In this document: positions 1 to 4,594 of the stretch, piece by piece
How positions within the stretch are numbered: position 1 is the stretch's first letter
Layout of the letters: each line of letters starts with the position of its first letter
Source: Syntrophobacterales bacterium
Lineage (GTDB): Bacteria; Desulfobacterota; Desulfobaccia; Desulfobaccales; 0-14-0-80-60-11
DNA: 5,040 nt
Direction: 5' to 3'
Assembly: GCA_020052215.1 (NCBI GenBank)
Contig: JAGVPN010000464.1
Span: forward strand, 1 to 5,040
The notes under the pieces: model-generated
Databases searched by the model: none
The model's input: the letters and a program-made list of their open reading frames with translations, nothing else
What the model was told of the DNA's origin: nothing
Made by a program: the position numbers and the translations under genes

Positions 1-32
1 AGAAAGGGTTCAAGGTTTTGAACCTTAAACCC
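1..32 (-). terminator. Intrinsic terminator of tRNA-Leu
   Basis: Positions 6-17 and 21-32 form a 12-bp inverted repeat with a 3-nt loop (18-20). The only imperfection is a G.U wobble when read on the minus strand. On that strand the hairpin is followed by TTTCT (5-1), where the window ends, so the rest of the U-tract is not visible. It lies about 10 nt past the CCA end of the minus-strand tRNA-Leu, where a Rho-independent terminator for a single-gene tRNA unit is expected. Confidence 0.8.
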
Positions 33-42
33 TCGATTTTAC

Positions 43-129
43 TGGTGCCGAAGCGGGGATTTGAACCCCGACGAGGAAACCCTCACTGGACCCTGAACCC
101 AGCGCGTCTACCAGTTCCGCCACTTCGGC
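43..129 (-). tRNA. tRNA-Leu, anticodon CAG
   Basis: The minus strand folds into a complete class II tRNA of 87 nt with an encoded CCA end (43-45). The acceptor stem GCCGAAG/CTTCGGC is perfectly paired. The anticodon stem CTGGG/TCCAG encloses the loop TTCAGGG, giving anticodon CAG (plus-strand positions 93-95), which reads CUG leucine codons. A long variable arm with a GAGG/CCTC stem is typical of leucine and serine tRNAs. The T arm is CGGGG-TTCAAAT-CCCCG. The D arm carries the usual TGGTAGACGC. The discriminator base is A, as expected for tRNA-Leu. It has its own promoter and terminator and is divergent from ribF. Confidence 0.97.
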
Positions 130-161
130 CGGATGCCGGGGATAATCCGCAACGCTTCACC

Positions 162-191
162 CTGGCAATTTCCAATTAAAATATATATAAT
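162..191 (+). promoter_or_regulatory. Candidate ribF promoter, overlapping the tRNA-Leu promoter
   Basis: A perfect -10 box TATAAT lies at 186-191 on the plus strand. The best -35 match is CTGGCA at 162-167 (4 of 6 consensus bases) with an 18-nt spacer. Transcription would start near 198, giving a leader of roughly 40 nt before the ribF ATG. The -10 sequence overlaps the -10 region of the oppositely directed tRNA-Leu promoter. The -35 is weak, so this is a plausible assignment only. Confidence 0.45.
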
Positions 192-211
192 TTTACGATT
201 AATATTGTCAA
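182..211 (-). promoter_or_regulatory. Promoter of tRNA-Leu
   Basis: On the minus strand there is a consensus -35 box TTGACA (211-206). It is followed 18 nt later by TATATA (187-182) as the likely -10; other registers of the alternating AT run would also serve. The transcript would start near 175, about 45 nt before the tRNA 5' end. A perfect -35 with an AT-rich spacer is typical of sigma-70 promoters of stable RNA genes. Confidence 0.7.
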
Positions 212-238
212 GGCCAAATTGCGAAAGGCGACGCGTTG

Positions 239-1165
239 ATGGTTTATGATGATCTCCCCCCGGGGGAGACAGGTTTTTCTCGGACAGTGGCTACCATCGG
301 CAACTTTGACGGAGTCCATCTGGGCCACCGGGCCATCCTGGCCCGGGTGTGCCAGCGGGCCCGGGAGCTGGGGGGACAGGCCGTGGCCGTAACCTTCAAC
401 CCCCATCCCGTGAAGGTGCTGCGGCCGGAAGTGAAGTTGCCGCTGCTCACCACCCAGGACCAGAAGTTGCAGCTGTTGTCCGAATCCGGGCTGGATGCGG
501 TGGTGGTCCTGCCCTTTACCCAGAAATTTGCGGCGCTGCCGGCCCGGGAGTTCGTGAAGCAATATTTTTGTGACCGCCTCCACGCCCGGGAAGTGGTGGT
601 GGGCCATGACTACTGTTTTGGCCGGGGCCGGGAAGGCAATATCGATCTCCTCAAGGAAATGGGGGAGATGCACGGGTTCACCGTGCAGGTAGTTTGGGCC
701 GTGGAAGTGGACCGCGCGGTGGTGAGCAGCTCCCTGATCCGGGCCATGCTGCGCCTGGGCAAAGTGACGGAGGCCGGGCGCCTCCTGGGCCGCCCCTACG
801 GGGTGATCGGCCGGGTGGTCCAGGGCAAAGGGCGGGGGGCCAAGCTCCTGGGAGTGCCCACGGCCAACATCCTCACCCCCAATGAACTGCTGCCGTCCTG
901 CGGCATTTATGCCGTCTGGGTCCGCCGGGGCGACGCCATTCTGCCCGGGGTGGCCAACCTGGGCACCTGTCCCACCTTTGACAATGCCGAACTCTCCCTG
1001 GAAGTCCACCTCATGGAGTTCTCCGGCGACCTATATGGCGAAGCTCTCGAAGTGCAATTCGTCACACGCCTTAGGGAGGAACAGCGCTTCCCCTCCCTGG
1101 AGGCACTGTCGGCCCAGATCCACGCGGACATCGCCGCGGCCCGCCGGGCCCTGGCGCCGCACTGA
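239..1165 (+). CDS. ribF: Bifunctional riboflavin kinase / FAD synthetase
   Basis: This cytoplasmic enzyme phosphorylates riboflavin to FMN and then adenylylates FMN to FAD. The 308-residue product matches the usual bacterial length (about 310). Residues 1-185 form the FMN adenylyltransferase domain of the nucleotidyltransferase fold: GNFDGVHLGH (21-30, with the HxGH-type ATP motif), NPHP (54-57), GHDYCFGRGREG (122-133) and SSSLIR (163-168). Residues 186-305 form the riboflavin kinase domain: GKGRGAKLLGVPTAN (197-211 region, with the PTAN Mg/ATP motif at 207-210), GVANLGTCPTF (237-247) and Glu255 in LEVHL, at the position of the catalytic base. ATG at 239 is chosen because AAAGG (224-228) lies 10 nt upstream; the adjacent in-frame TTG at 236 is an alternative adding one residue. 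It diverges from tRNA-Leu, and no terminator separates it from the small zinc protein gene 72 nt downstream. Confidence 0.96.
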   Translation: MVYDDLPPGETGFSRTVATIGNFDGVHLGHRAILARVCQRARELGGQAVAVTFNPHPVKVLRPEVKLPLLTTQDQKLQLLSESGLDAVVVLPFTQKFAALPAREFVKQYFCDRLHAREVVVGHDYCFGRGREGNIDLLKEMGEMHGFTVQVVWAVEVDRAVVSSSLIRAMLRLGKVTEAGRLLGRPYGVIGRVVQGKGRGAKLLGVPTANILTPNELLPSCGIYAVWVRRGDAILPGVANLGTCPTFDNAELSLEVHLMEFSGDLYGEALEVQFVTRLREEQRFPSLEALSAQIHADIAAARRALAPH

Positions 1166-1237
1166 GGCGTGGCGACGGCAAAGCCGGGAGGGGCGTCCCT
1201 TCGGTCCGCCTGAGGAATTACGCTAAAGGAAGAGATC

Positions 1238-1507
1238 ATGTGGCGGCACCGTGCGACCTGTAGTCATTGCGGTCTGGAATCCAGATGGAATCGAGACCGG
1301 GAAGTGAGCGAGGCGGAGATCTTGGCGCATCTGAAGGATAGCCATAATCTCGAAAAACCGCGGCACCACGACGATTACCGGGTGGAGCGGGAGCGCCAAT
1401 GCGACTTTTGCCTGGAGCCGTATGTGGATGACTGCACCAAGTGCGGGCAGGATTTCTGCAACCTGCACGCCGGTGATATCGACGGCCTGTGCGGCGGGTG
1501 CATCTGA
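1238..1507 (+). CDS. Small Cys/His-rich, probably zinc-binding protein of unknown function
   Basis: This 89-residue protein is not one I recognise by name. Two metal-binding-like parts are visible. Residues 8-36 have the spacing C-x2-C-x19-H-x4-H, like a C2H2 finger. Residues 55-88 have C-x2-C-x7-C-x2-C-x4-C-x2-H-x7-C-x2-C, eight ligands in an order seen in cross-brace folds of the AN1, FYVE and RING type. A polar, charged linker (about 37-54, HH at 43-44) joins them. There is no signal peptide or membrane segment, so the protein is probably cytoplasmic. The ATG is preceded by AAAGGA (1225-1230) at 7-nt spacing, a good ribosome binding site. The gene lies 72 nt after ribF on the same strand without a visible terminator, so co-transcription is likely. 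A regulatory or protein-binding role is possible but unproven. Confidence 0.8.
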   Translation: MWRHRATCSHCGLESRWNRDREVSEAEILAHLKDSHNLEKPRHHDDYRVERERQCDFCLEPYVDDCTKCGQDFCNLHAGDIDGLCGGCI

Positions 1508-1513
1508 AGACAA

Positions 1514-1527
1514 CTGGTTTAAACCAG
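1514..1527. repeat. 14-bp perfect palindrome between convergent genes
   Basis: CTGGTTTAAACCAG is a perfect inverted repeat located just after the stop codon of the zinc protein gene. It sits in the 89-nt gap before the end of the oppositely oriented exported-protein gene. As RNA it could form a 5-bp stem with a TTAA loop. No run of T follows on either strand, so it is not a convincing intrinsic terminator. It could be a weak bidirectional terminator or a protein-binding site; the sequence does not decide. Confidence 0.35.
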
Positions 1528-1596
1528 AGAGCCAAGGCAAAAATTTTGGCGGCGCCGGCCTGAGCGCGGCGAACCTGAGCTTTTGATAACCTACCG

Positions 1597-1920
1597 CTAA
1601 TCCAGGTCTTCCCCATCCTCCGGGACATATTCCGGCCAAGCTTCGGTAGTAGTGGACCCTGGCGTCGGCCAGGTCTCCAGATACTTACGGAGATTGGTTT
1701 GCAAGAAGAAAACGGAGGCCGGCGGCAGGGGGCACTGGGACGGGAGCCAGCCGGACTTGATGAGGCCGTCGGGCATCTTCAGGTTTTCATGGGGCCAGAG
1801 GTCTTGCCCCCGGGCCGGGGCGGCAAGCAGCAACAGGGCGATCAATCCCAGGAGAATAAAGCAGGGGCCGGCGGCCAGCCACGCCGGTTTTGCACGGCAA
1901 ACGGTTTTCACTGTTCCCAT
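1597..1920 (-). CDS. Small exported protein of unknown function
   Basis: The minus strand encodes 107 residues with a clear Sec-type signal sequence. It has a basic n-region (Lys5, Arg9, Lys11), a hydrophobic core at about residues 20-34 (FILLGLIALLLLAA) and possible signal peptidase I sites after Ala36 or Gly38 (ARG|QD). There is no lipobox Cys at the cleavage point. The mature part, about 70 residues, is rich in Pro, Trp and acidic residues, has one Cys (63) and ends in a very acidic tail (PEDGEDLD). I do not recognise the family. ATG 1920-1918 is chosen because GGAG lies 7 nt upstream; a TTG at 1938 would add six residues without improving the signal peptide. The opposite-strand reading frame lacks any such feature. 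The gene is convergent with the zinc protein gene. No clear promoter box was found in 1921-2060. Confidence 0.72.
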   Translation of the reverse strand: MGTVKTVCRAKPAWLAAGPCFILLGLIALLLLAAPARGQDLWPHENLKMPDGLIKSGWLPSQCPLPPASVFFLQTNLRKYLETWPTPGSTTTEAWPEYVPEDGEDLD

Positions 1921-2068
1921 AGTTGAGCTCCGGGCCAAGATTTACTAGCCCTATCGGCGCTACTTCGAAATAACTTAAAGCTGGTTTGAGATTTTTTAAG
2001 CGAAGGGGGAAAGAAGTGGAAGACCGGCGGGCGAGGTTGGCGAATCCAGGCGCAGGCCGGAAAAAGCC

Positions 2069-2101
2069 TTGACATTTTTGCTGAAATTTATTAAACATAC
2101 T
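2069..2101 (+). promoter_or_regulatory. Promoter of tRNA-Gly
   Basis: A consensus -35 box TTGACA lies at 2069-2074, 40 nt before the tRNA 5' end and followed by an AT-rich stretch. The -10 is not clear-cut: TAAACA (2092-2097) has the ideal 17-nt spacing but matches poorly, while TATTAA (2089-2094) and CATACT (2096-2101) match better at poor spacing. The position and the perfect -35 support a tRNA promoter; the exact start site cannot be given. Confidence 0.55.
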
Positions 2102-2114
2102 TGTTGAGCGTTGA

Positions 2115-2190
2115 GCGGGCATAGCTCAGCTGGTAGAGTACAAGCTTCCCAAGCTTGGTGTCGCGGGTTCGAATCCCGTTGCCCGCTCCA
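2115..2190 (+). tRNA. tRNA-Gly, anticodon CCC
   Basis: This is a complete 76-nt cloverleaf with an encoded CCA (2188-2190). The acceptor stem GCGGGCA/TGCCCGC is perfectly paired. The D arm contains AGCTCAGCTGGTAGAG. The anticodon stem CAAGC/GCTTG holds the loop TTCCCAA, so the anticodon is CCC (2148-2150), reading GGG glycine codons. The T arm is GCGGG-TTCGAAT-CCCGT with one G.U pair. The discriminator base is U, as usual for bacterial tRNA-Gly. Apparent protein frames across it on both strands are artefacts of tRNA sequence. Confidence 0.97.
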
Positions 2191-2363
2191 GCCCCGGGGG
2201 CGAGACGGTTGGCGATTGAGGCCAACCGGTCCGCCGGGGAGACCCGCTTCCCCCATCGAGGGGGCCGGCAGTAAGGGGCAGGAAGGCCGGCTTACTTTGA
2301 GGGCGGAGATAAGTAGTTGCTCTGGGGCGCCCCGAGATTAATTATTCTTGGAATTTCCCGGAA
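2191..2363 (+). other. Hairpin-rich 3' trailer of tRNA-Gly, possible structured RNA
   Basis: No believable protein gene lies here, but several short inverted repeats follow one another. These are GCCCC/GGGGC (2191-2201), a perfect 8-bp stem CGGTTGGC/GCCAACCG with a 7-nt loop (2206-2228), CCCCC/GGGGG (2250-2264), AGTAAG/CTTACT (2270-2296) and a GGGGCGCCCC palindrome flanked by TCT and AGA (2321-2337). None except the downstream hairpin has a T-run. GGCCGGC occurs twice (2263-2269 and 2285-2291) and could pair in an alternative fold. The stretch sits between tRNA-Gly and a strong terminator, so it is probably transcribed as a trailer. It matches no RNA family I can name. Confidence 0.35.
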
Positions 2364-2386
2364 GTGGGCCGCGGCCCGCTTTTTTT
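2364..2386 (+). terminator. Strong intrinsic terminator
   Basis: GTGGGC (2364-2369) pairs with GCCCGC (2374-2379), one pair being a G.U wobble, around the loop CGCG. Two more A-T pairs can form at the base (AA 2362-2363 with TT 2380-2381). Seven consecutive T residues (2380-2386) follow. This is a textbook Rho-independent terminator on the plus strand. It most likely ends the transcript that starts before tRNA-Gly, about 175 nt past the tRNA, and isolates the antitoxin-like gene from upstream transcription. Confidence 0.85.
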
Positions 2387-2442
2387 ATTGCCAGAATGAA
2401 TGGTTATGTTCAAAGGTTCGAGATATCAAAGAGGATATAAAC

Positions 2443-2634
2443 ATGAAGGGCATCCAGTTTGTCATAGATGAAACCGGTAAGAAAAAAGCCGTTCTCATCG
2501 ATCTTTCGGAGTGGGGGGAGCTGTGGGAAGATATCTATGATGTCCTGGTATCCCATTCACGGAAGCACGAGCCCAGGGTTGATTGGGAGGACTTAAAGGC
2601 CGAAATGGCTCAGGAGGAGACCAAGGCTGGCTGA
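2443..2634 (+). CDS. Small Phd/YefM-like antitoxin, apparently without a toxin
   Basis: This 63-residue protein resembles short antitoxin-like proteins of the Phd/YefM type. The pattern is a beta-strand and turn (KKKAVLIDL, 13-21), then an acidic amphipathic helix (SEWGELWEDIYDVLV, 22-36) and a C-terminal toxin-neutralising-type tail with WEDLKAEM (48-55). The usual N-terminal DNA-binding half of full-length Phd/YefM is absent or very short, so family assignment is tentative. ATG 2443 is supported by AGAGG (2430-2434) at 8-nt spacing; an upstream extension of the frame runs through the terminator and is not credible. The gene is visibly less GC-rich than rimP and nusA, consistent with acquisition. 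Such antitoxins normally precede a RelE/ParE toxin gene, but here only a 15-codon remnant-like frame follows before rimP. No clear promoter was identified. Confidence 0.65.
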   Translation: MKGIQFVIDETGKKKAVLIDLSEWGELWEDIYDVLVSHSRKHEPRVDWEDLKAEMAQEETKAG

Positions 2635-2674
2635 TTATCGAATTCAGTTTGCGGCCTTTAGAATGACCAGTTAA
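2612..2674 (+). pseudogene. Possible remnant of a RelE/ParE-type toxin gene
   Basis: Overlapping the end of the antitoxin gene is a strong ribosome binding site AGGAGGAG (2612-2619). Seven nt later is CTG (2627-2629), then codons for ADYRIQFAAFRMTS and a TAA stop (2672-2674). MADYRI-x-F is how many RelE/ParE toxins begin, and an 8-nt overlap of toxin start with antitoxin stop is common in these modules. The likely reading is that the start codon mutated (ATG to CTG) and the rest of the toxin was lost. The match is very short, so chance cannot be excluded. Confidence 0.35.
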
Positions 2675-2708
2675 TGAAAAAGGCAGTTTTTCAACCGCTG
2701 GATTGATC

Positions 2709-3236
2709 ATGAAAAAAACCGAAACGGGGCAGGTTTTGCCAGGAGAAACGACCCCGAAAGCAGCCATAATCTCCCGGTTGGAGGAGTTGATCCAGCCCCT
2801 GGTAGAATCCCAGGGCGGGGAGTTGGTGGAGTTGCAATACGGCCACCCCAAGCGGGGCCGGGGCATTTTGCGTCTGTTTGTGGACCGGCCCGGGGGCATC
2901 ACCCTGGAGGAGATAACCAGGATCAGCCGGATGGTGGGGGGCCTGTTGGAGGTCCATGACGTCATTCCCGGGTCCTACACCCTGGAGGTGTCGTCGCCGG
3001 GCCTGACCCGGGCCTTGAAGAAGCCCCAGGATTATCAGCGTTATGTGGGCCGGCTGGTGCGGATCACCACCCGGGCCCCCTGGGAAGGCCGCCAGGTGCA
3101 CAGCGGCATCCTCCAGGGCCTGGAAGACGATCAGGTGTGCCTCAAGGAGGGCGAGAGTGTGTTACGCATCCCCTTGGATGAAATCGCCCGGGCCCGGCTG
3201 GACATCGACCTGAAAAAAATTAGCAAGGAGGGCTAA
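2709..3236 (+). CDS. rimP: Ribosome maturation factor RimP
   Basis: RimP binds the 30S subunit in the cytoplasm and assists late maturation around the S12/S19 region. The 175-residue product is slightly longer than E. coli RimP (about 150) because of a polar N-terminal extension (about 1-17). Family hallmarks are LVESQGGELVELQY (31-44), LRLFVDRPGGITLEEI (54-69), DVIPGSYTLEVSSPGLTR (84-101) and the start of the C-terminal Sm-like beta-barrel, KPQDYQRYVGRLVRI (105-119). ATG 2709 is preferred with a weak TGGA site (2699-2702); an in-frame TTG at 2703 is too close to that site. It is the first gene of the rimP-nusA-infB cluster and ends 9 nt before nusA; the nusA ribosome binding site lies in its last codons. 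No sigma-70 promoter was recognisable in the 74 nt upstream, so the operon promoter may lie before the antitoxin gene. Confidence 0.95.
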   Translation: MKKTETGQVLPGETTPKAAIISRLEELIQPLVESQGGELVELQYGHPKRGRGILRLFVDRPGGITLEEITRISRMVGGLLEVHDVIPGSYTLEVSSPGLTRALKKPQDYQRYVGRLVRITTRAPWEGRQVHSGILQGLEDDQVCLKEGESVLRIPLDEIARARLDIDLKKISKEG

Positions 3237-3245
3237 GCACCTCTC

Positions 3246-4532
3246 ATGAATCTGGAATTGAAACGGATCATTGACCAGGTAAGCCGCGACAAGGGGATTG
3301 ATAAGGAGCTGCTCGTCGGCGCCATCAAGGACGCCATCCGTTCGGCGGCCAAGAAGAAGCACGGGCCGCGCCTGGAAATCGAGGTGGAATACCGGGACGA
3401 AACCGGGGAGATCGAGGTCTTTCAGTATAAGGCAGTAGTGGCCGAGGTCAAGGACCCTGGCCAAGAGATTTCCCTGGAGGAGGGCCGGCAACAGGACCCG
3501 GAATGCGAGGTGGGGGACAGCCTGGGCTTCAAGATGGACGCCTCGGCGTTTGGGCGCATTGCGGCCCAGTCGGCCAAGCAGGTGATCATGCAGCGCATGA
3601 AGGATGCCGAGCGGGACTTGGTGTATGAAGACTACAAGGACCGCAAAGGCGACATCATGAACGGCATCGTGCAGCGCCTGGACTCCGAGGGCATCATCGT
3701 CAATTTAGGGCGCACCGAGGCGCTGGTGCCGCCCATGGAGCAGGTCCCCCGGGAAATTTACCACAAAGGGGAGCGCCTCCGGGCTTACGTCCTGGACGTG
3801 AAGCGGCAGACCCGGGGACCCCAGATCATTTTGTCCCGGACCCACCCCCAGTTCCTGTTGGCCCTGTTCAACTCCGAGGTGCCGGAGATTTCCGAAGGCA
3901 TCGTGCAGGTCCTGGGCTGCGCCCGGGAGCCCGGGAGCCGTTCCAAGATTGCGGTATCCTCCCGGGACTCGGACGTGGACCCGGTGGGCGCCTGCGTCGG
4001 CATGAAGGGGGCCAGGGTCCAGAATATCGTGCAGGAGTTGAGGGGCGAGAAGATCGACATCATTCCCTGGCATCCCGACCCGGCCAAGTTTGCCACCAAT
4101 GCCCTGTCGCCGGCCCAGGTGAGCCGCATCATCCTGAGCAAGGAGAGCCAGACCATGGAGGTAATCGTGCCGGATGACCAGCTGTCCCTGGCCATCGGCA
4201 AGCGAGGGCAAAATGTCCGGCTGGCCTCCCGGCTGGTAGGATGGAAAATAGACGTCAAGAGTGAATCCAAGTACTCTAAATCCTTAAAAGAAGGTTATCT
4301 CTCGCTGCTGAGCATCCCCGGGGTAGGTGAAATCACCGCCAGCCTCTTGCATGAGGCGGGATACACCTCGGCCCGGGAGGTAGCGGAAACCAATTGGGAA
4401 GAGCTGACCCAGTCCACCGGCTTGACTGAAAAGAAGGCCGCGACGCTCATCGCCGCAGCCCAGGAAATGGGAAAAAAGAGCGGGCCGGAAGAAGGGGCTG
4501 ATCAGGCTGAAGATCCGACCGAGGTTCAATAA
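3246..4532 (+). CDS. nusA: Transcription termination/antitermination factor NusA
   Basis: NusA binds RNA polymerase and nascent RNA, promoting pausing and intrinsic termination and acting in antitermination complexes. The 428 residues show the family layout: RNA-polymerase-binding N-domain (about 1-130), S1 domain (about 135-198, NGIVQRLDSEGIIVNLGRTEA), KH1 (about 235-300, DPVGACVGMKGARVQ with GMKG at 252-255) and KH2 (about 302-340, AIGKRGQNVRLASRL with GKRG at 318-321). A single C-terminal helix-hairpin-helix unit follows (about 352-408, LLSIPGVGEITASLLHEAGY), then a short acidic tail. E. coli NusA (495 residues) has two acidic repeats at the C-terminus; here there is one, giving an intermediate length. 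The ATG is preceded by AAGGAGGG (3225-3232) inside rimP at a rather long 13-nt spacing. It is co-directional with rimP (9-nt gap) and infB (62-nt gap). Confidence 0.97.
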   Translation: MNLELKRIIDQVSRDKGIDKELLVGAIKDAIRSAAKKKHGPRLEIEVEYRDETGEIEVFQYKAVVAEVKDPGQEISLEEGRQQDPECEVGDSLGFKMDASAFGRIAAQSAKQVIMQRMKDAERDLVYEDYKDRKGDIMNGIVQRLDSEGIIVNLGRTEALVPPMEQVPREIYHKGERLRAYVLDVKRQTRGPQIILSRTHPQFLLALFNSEVPEISEGIVQVLGCAREPGSRSKIAVSSRDSDVDPVGACVGMKGARVQNIVQELRGEKIDIIPWHPDPAKFATNALSPAQVSRIILSKESQTMEVIVPDDQLSLAIGKRGQNVRLASRLVGWKIDVKSESKYSKSLKEGYLSLLSIPGVGEITASLLHEAGYTSAREVAETNWEELTQSTGLTEKKAATLIAAAQEMGKKSGPEEGADQAEDPTEVQ

Positions 4533-4542
4533 GGTTGAGAAG

Positions 4543-4590
4543 ATGGTTTTACTGCGCCGAGGGCGAAATCAGTATCGGGGGTTAGGTTAG
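4543..4590 (+). CDS. Possible 15-residue leader peptide between nusA and infB
   Basis: An ATG at 4543 opens a frame of 15 codons (MVLLRRGRNQYRGLG) ending in TAG four nt before the infB ATG. AAGG (4531-4534), overlapping the nusA stop codon, lies 8 nt upstream, a workable ribosome binding site. The peptide is basic and matches nothing I recognise. It may be translated and couple nusA to infB translation, or be a chance frame. Many bacteria have a ylxR-type gene in this position, and none is present here. Confidence 0.25.
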   Translation: MVLLRRGRNQYRGLG

Positions 4591-4594
4591 ATAT

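Noticed and set aside
176..1009. Long minus-strand frame opposite ribF
   Set aside because: It is a shadow of the GC-rich ribF codons, is rich in His, Gly, Gln and Pro with no domain, and ribF on the other strand is unmistakable.
1223..1639. Minus-strand frames opposite the zinc protein gene
   Set aside because: They lack recognisable features, and the plus-strand frame has a good ribosome binding site and ordered Cys/His spacing.
1652..1948. Plus-strand frame of 98 codons opposite the exported protein gene
   Set aside because: It has no ribosome binding site or domain, whereas the minus-strand frame has a signal peptide and a well-placed GGAG.
2206..2228. 8-bp hairpin after tRNA-Gly considered as its terminator
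   Set aside because: No T-run follows it; the hairpin at 2364-2379 with seven T residues is the convincing terminator.
1996..2341. Protein-like frames across tRNA-Gly on both strands (for example one with RDSNPRH and one with AGRVQAS...GFESR)
   Set aside because: These are well-known false translations of tRNA sequence; the tRNA cloverleaf is complete and explains the bases.
2165..2425. GGTTCGA shared by the tRNA-Gly T-loop and position 2414-2420, considered as an attachment-site repeat
   Set aside because: Seven shared bases are too few, there is no integrase, and the flanking bases do not match.
3705..4270. Minus-strand frames inside nusA
   Set aside because: They are complementary-strand artefacts of a conserved NusA coding region.
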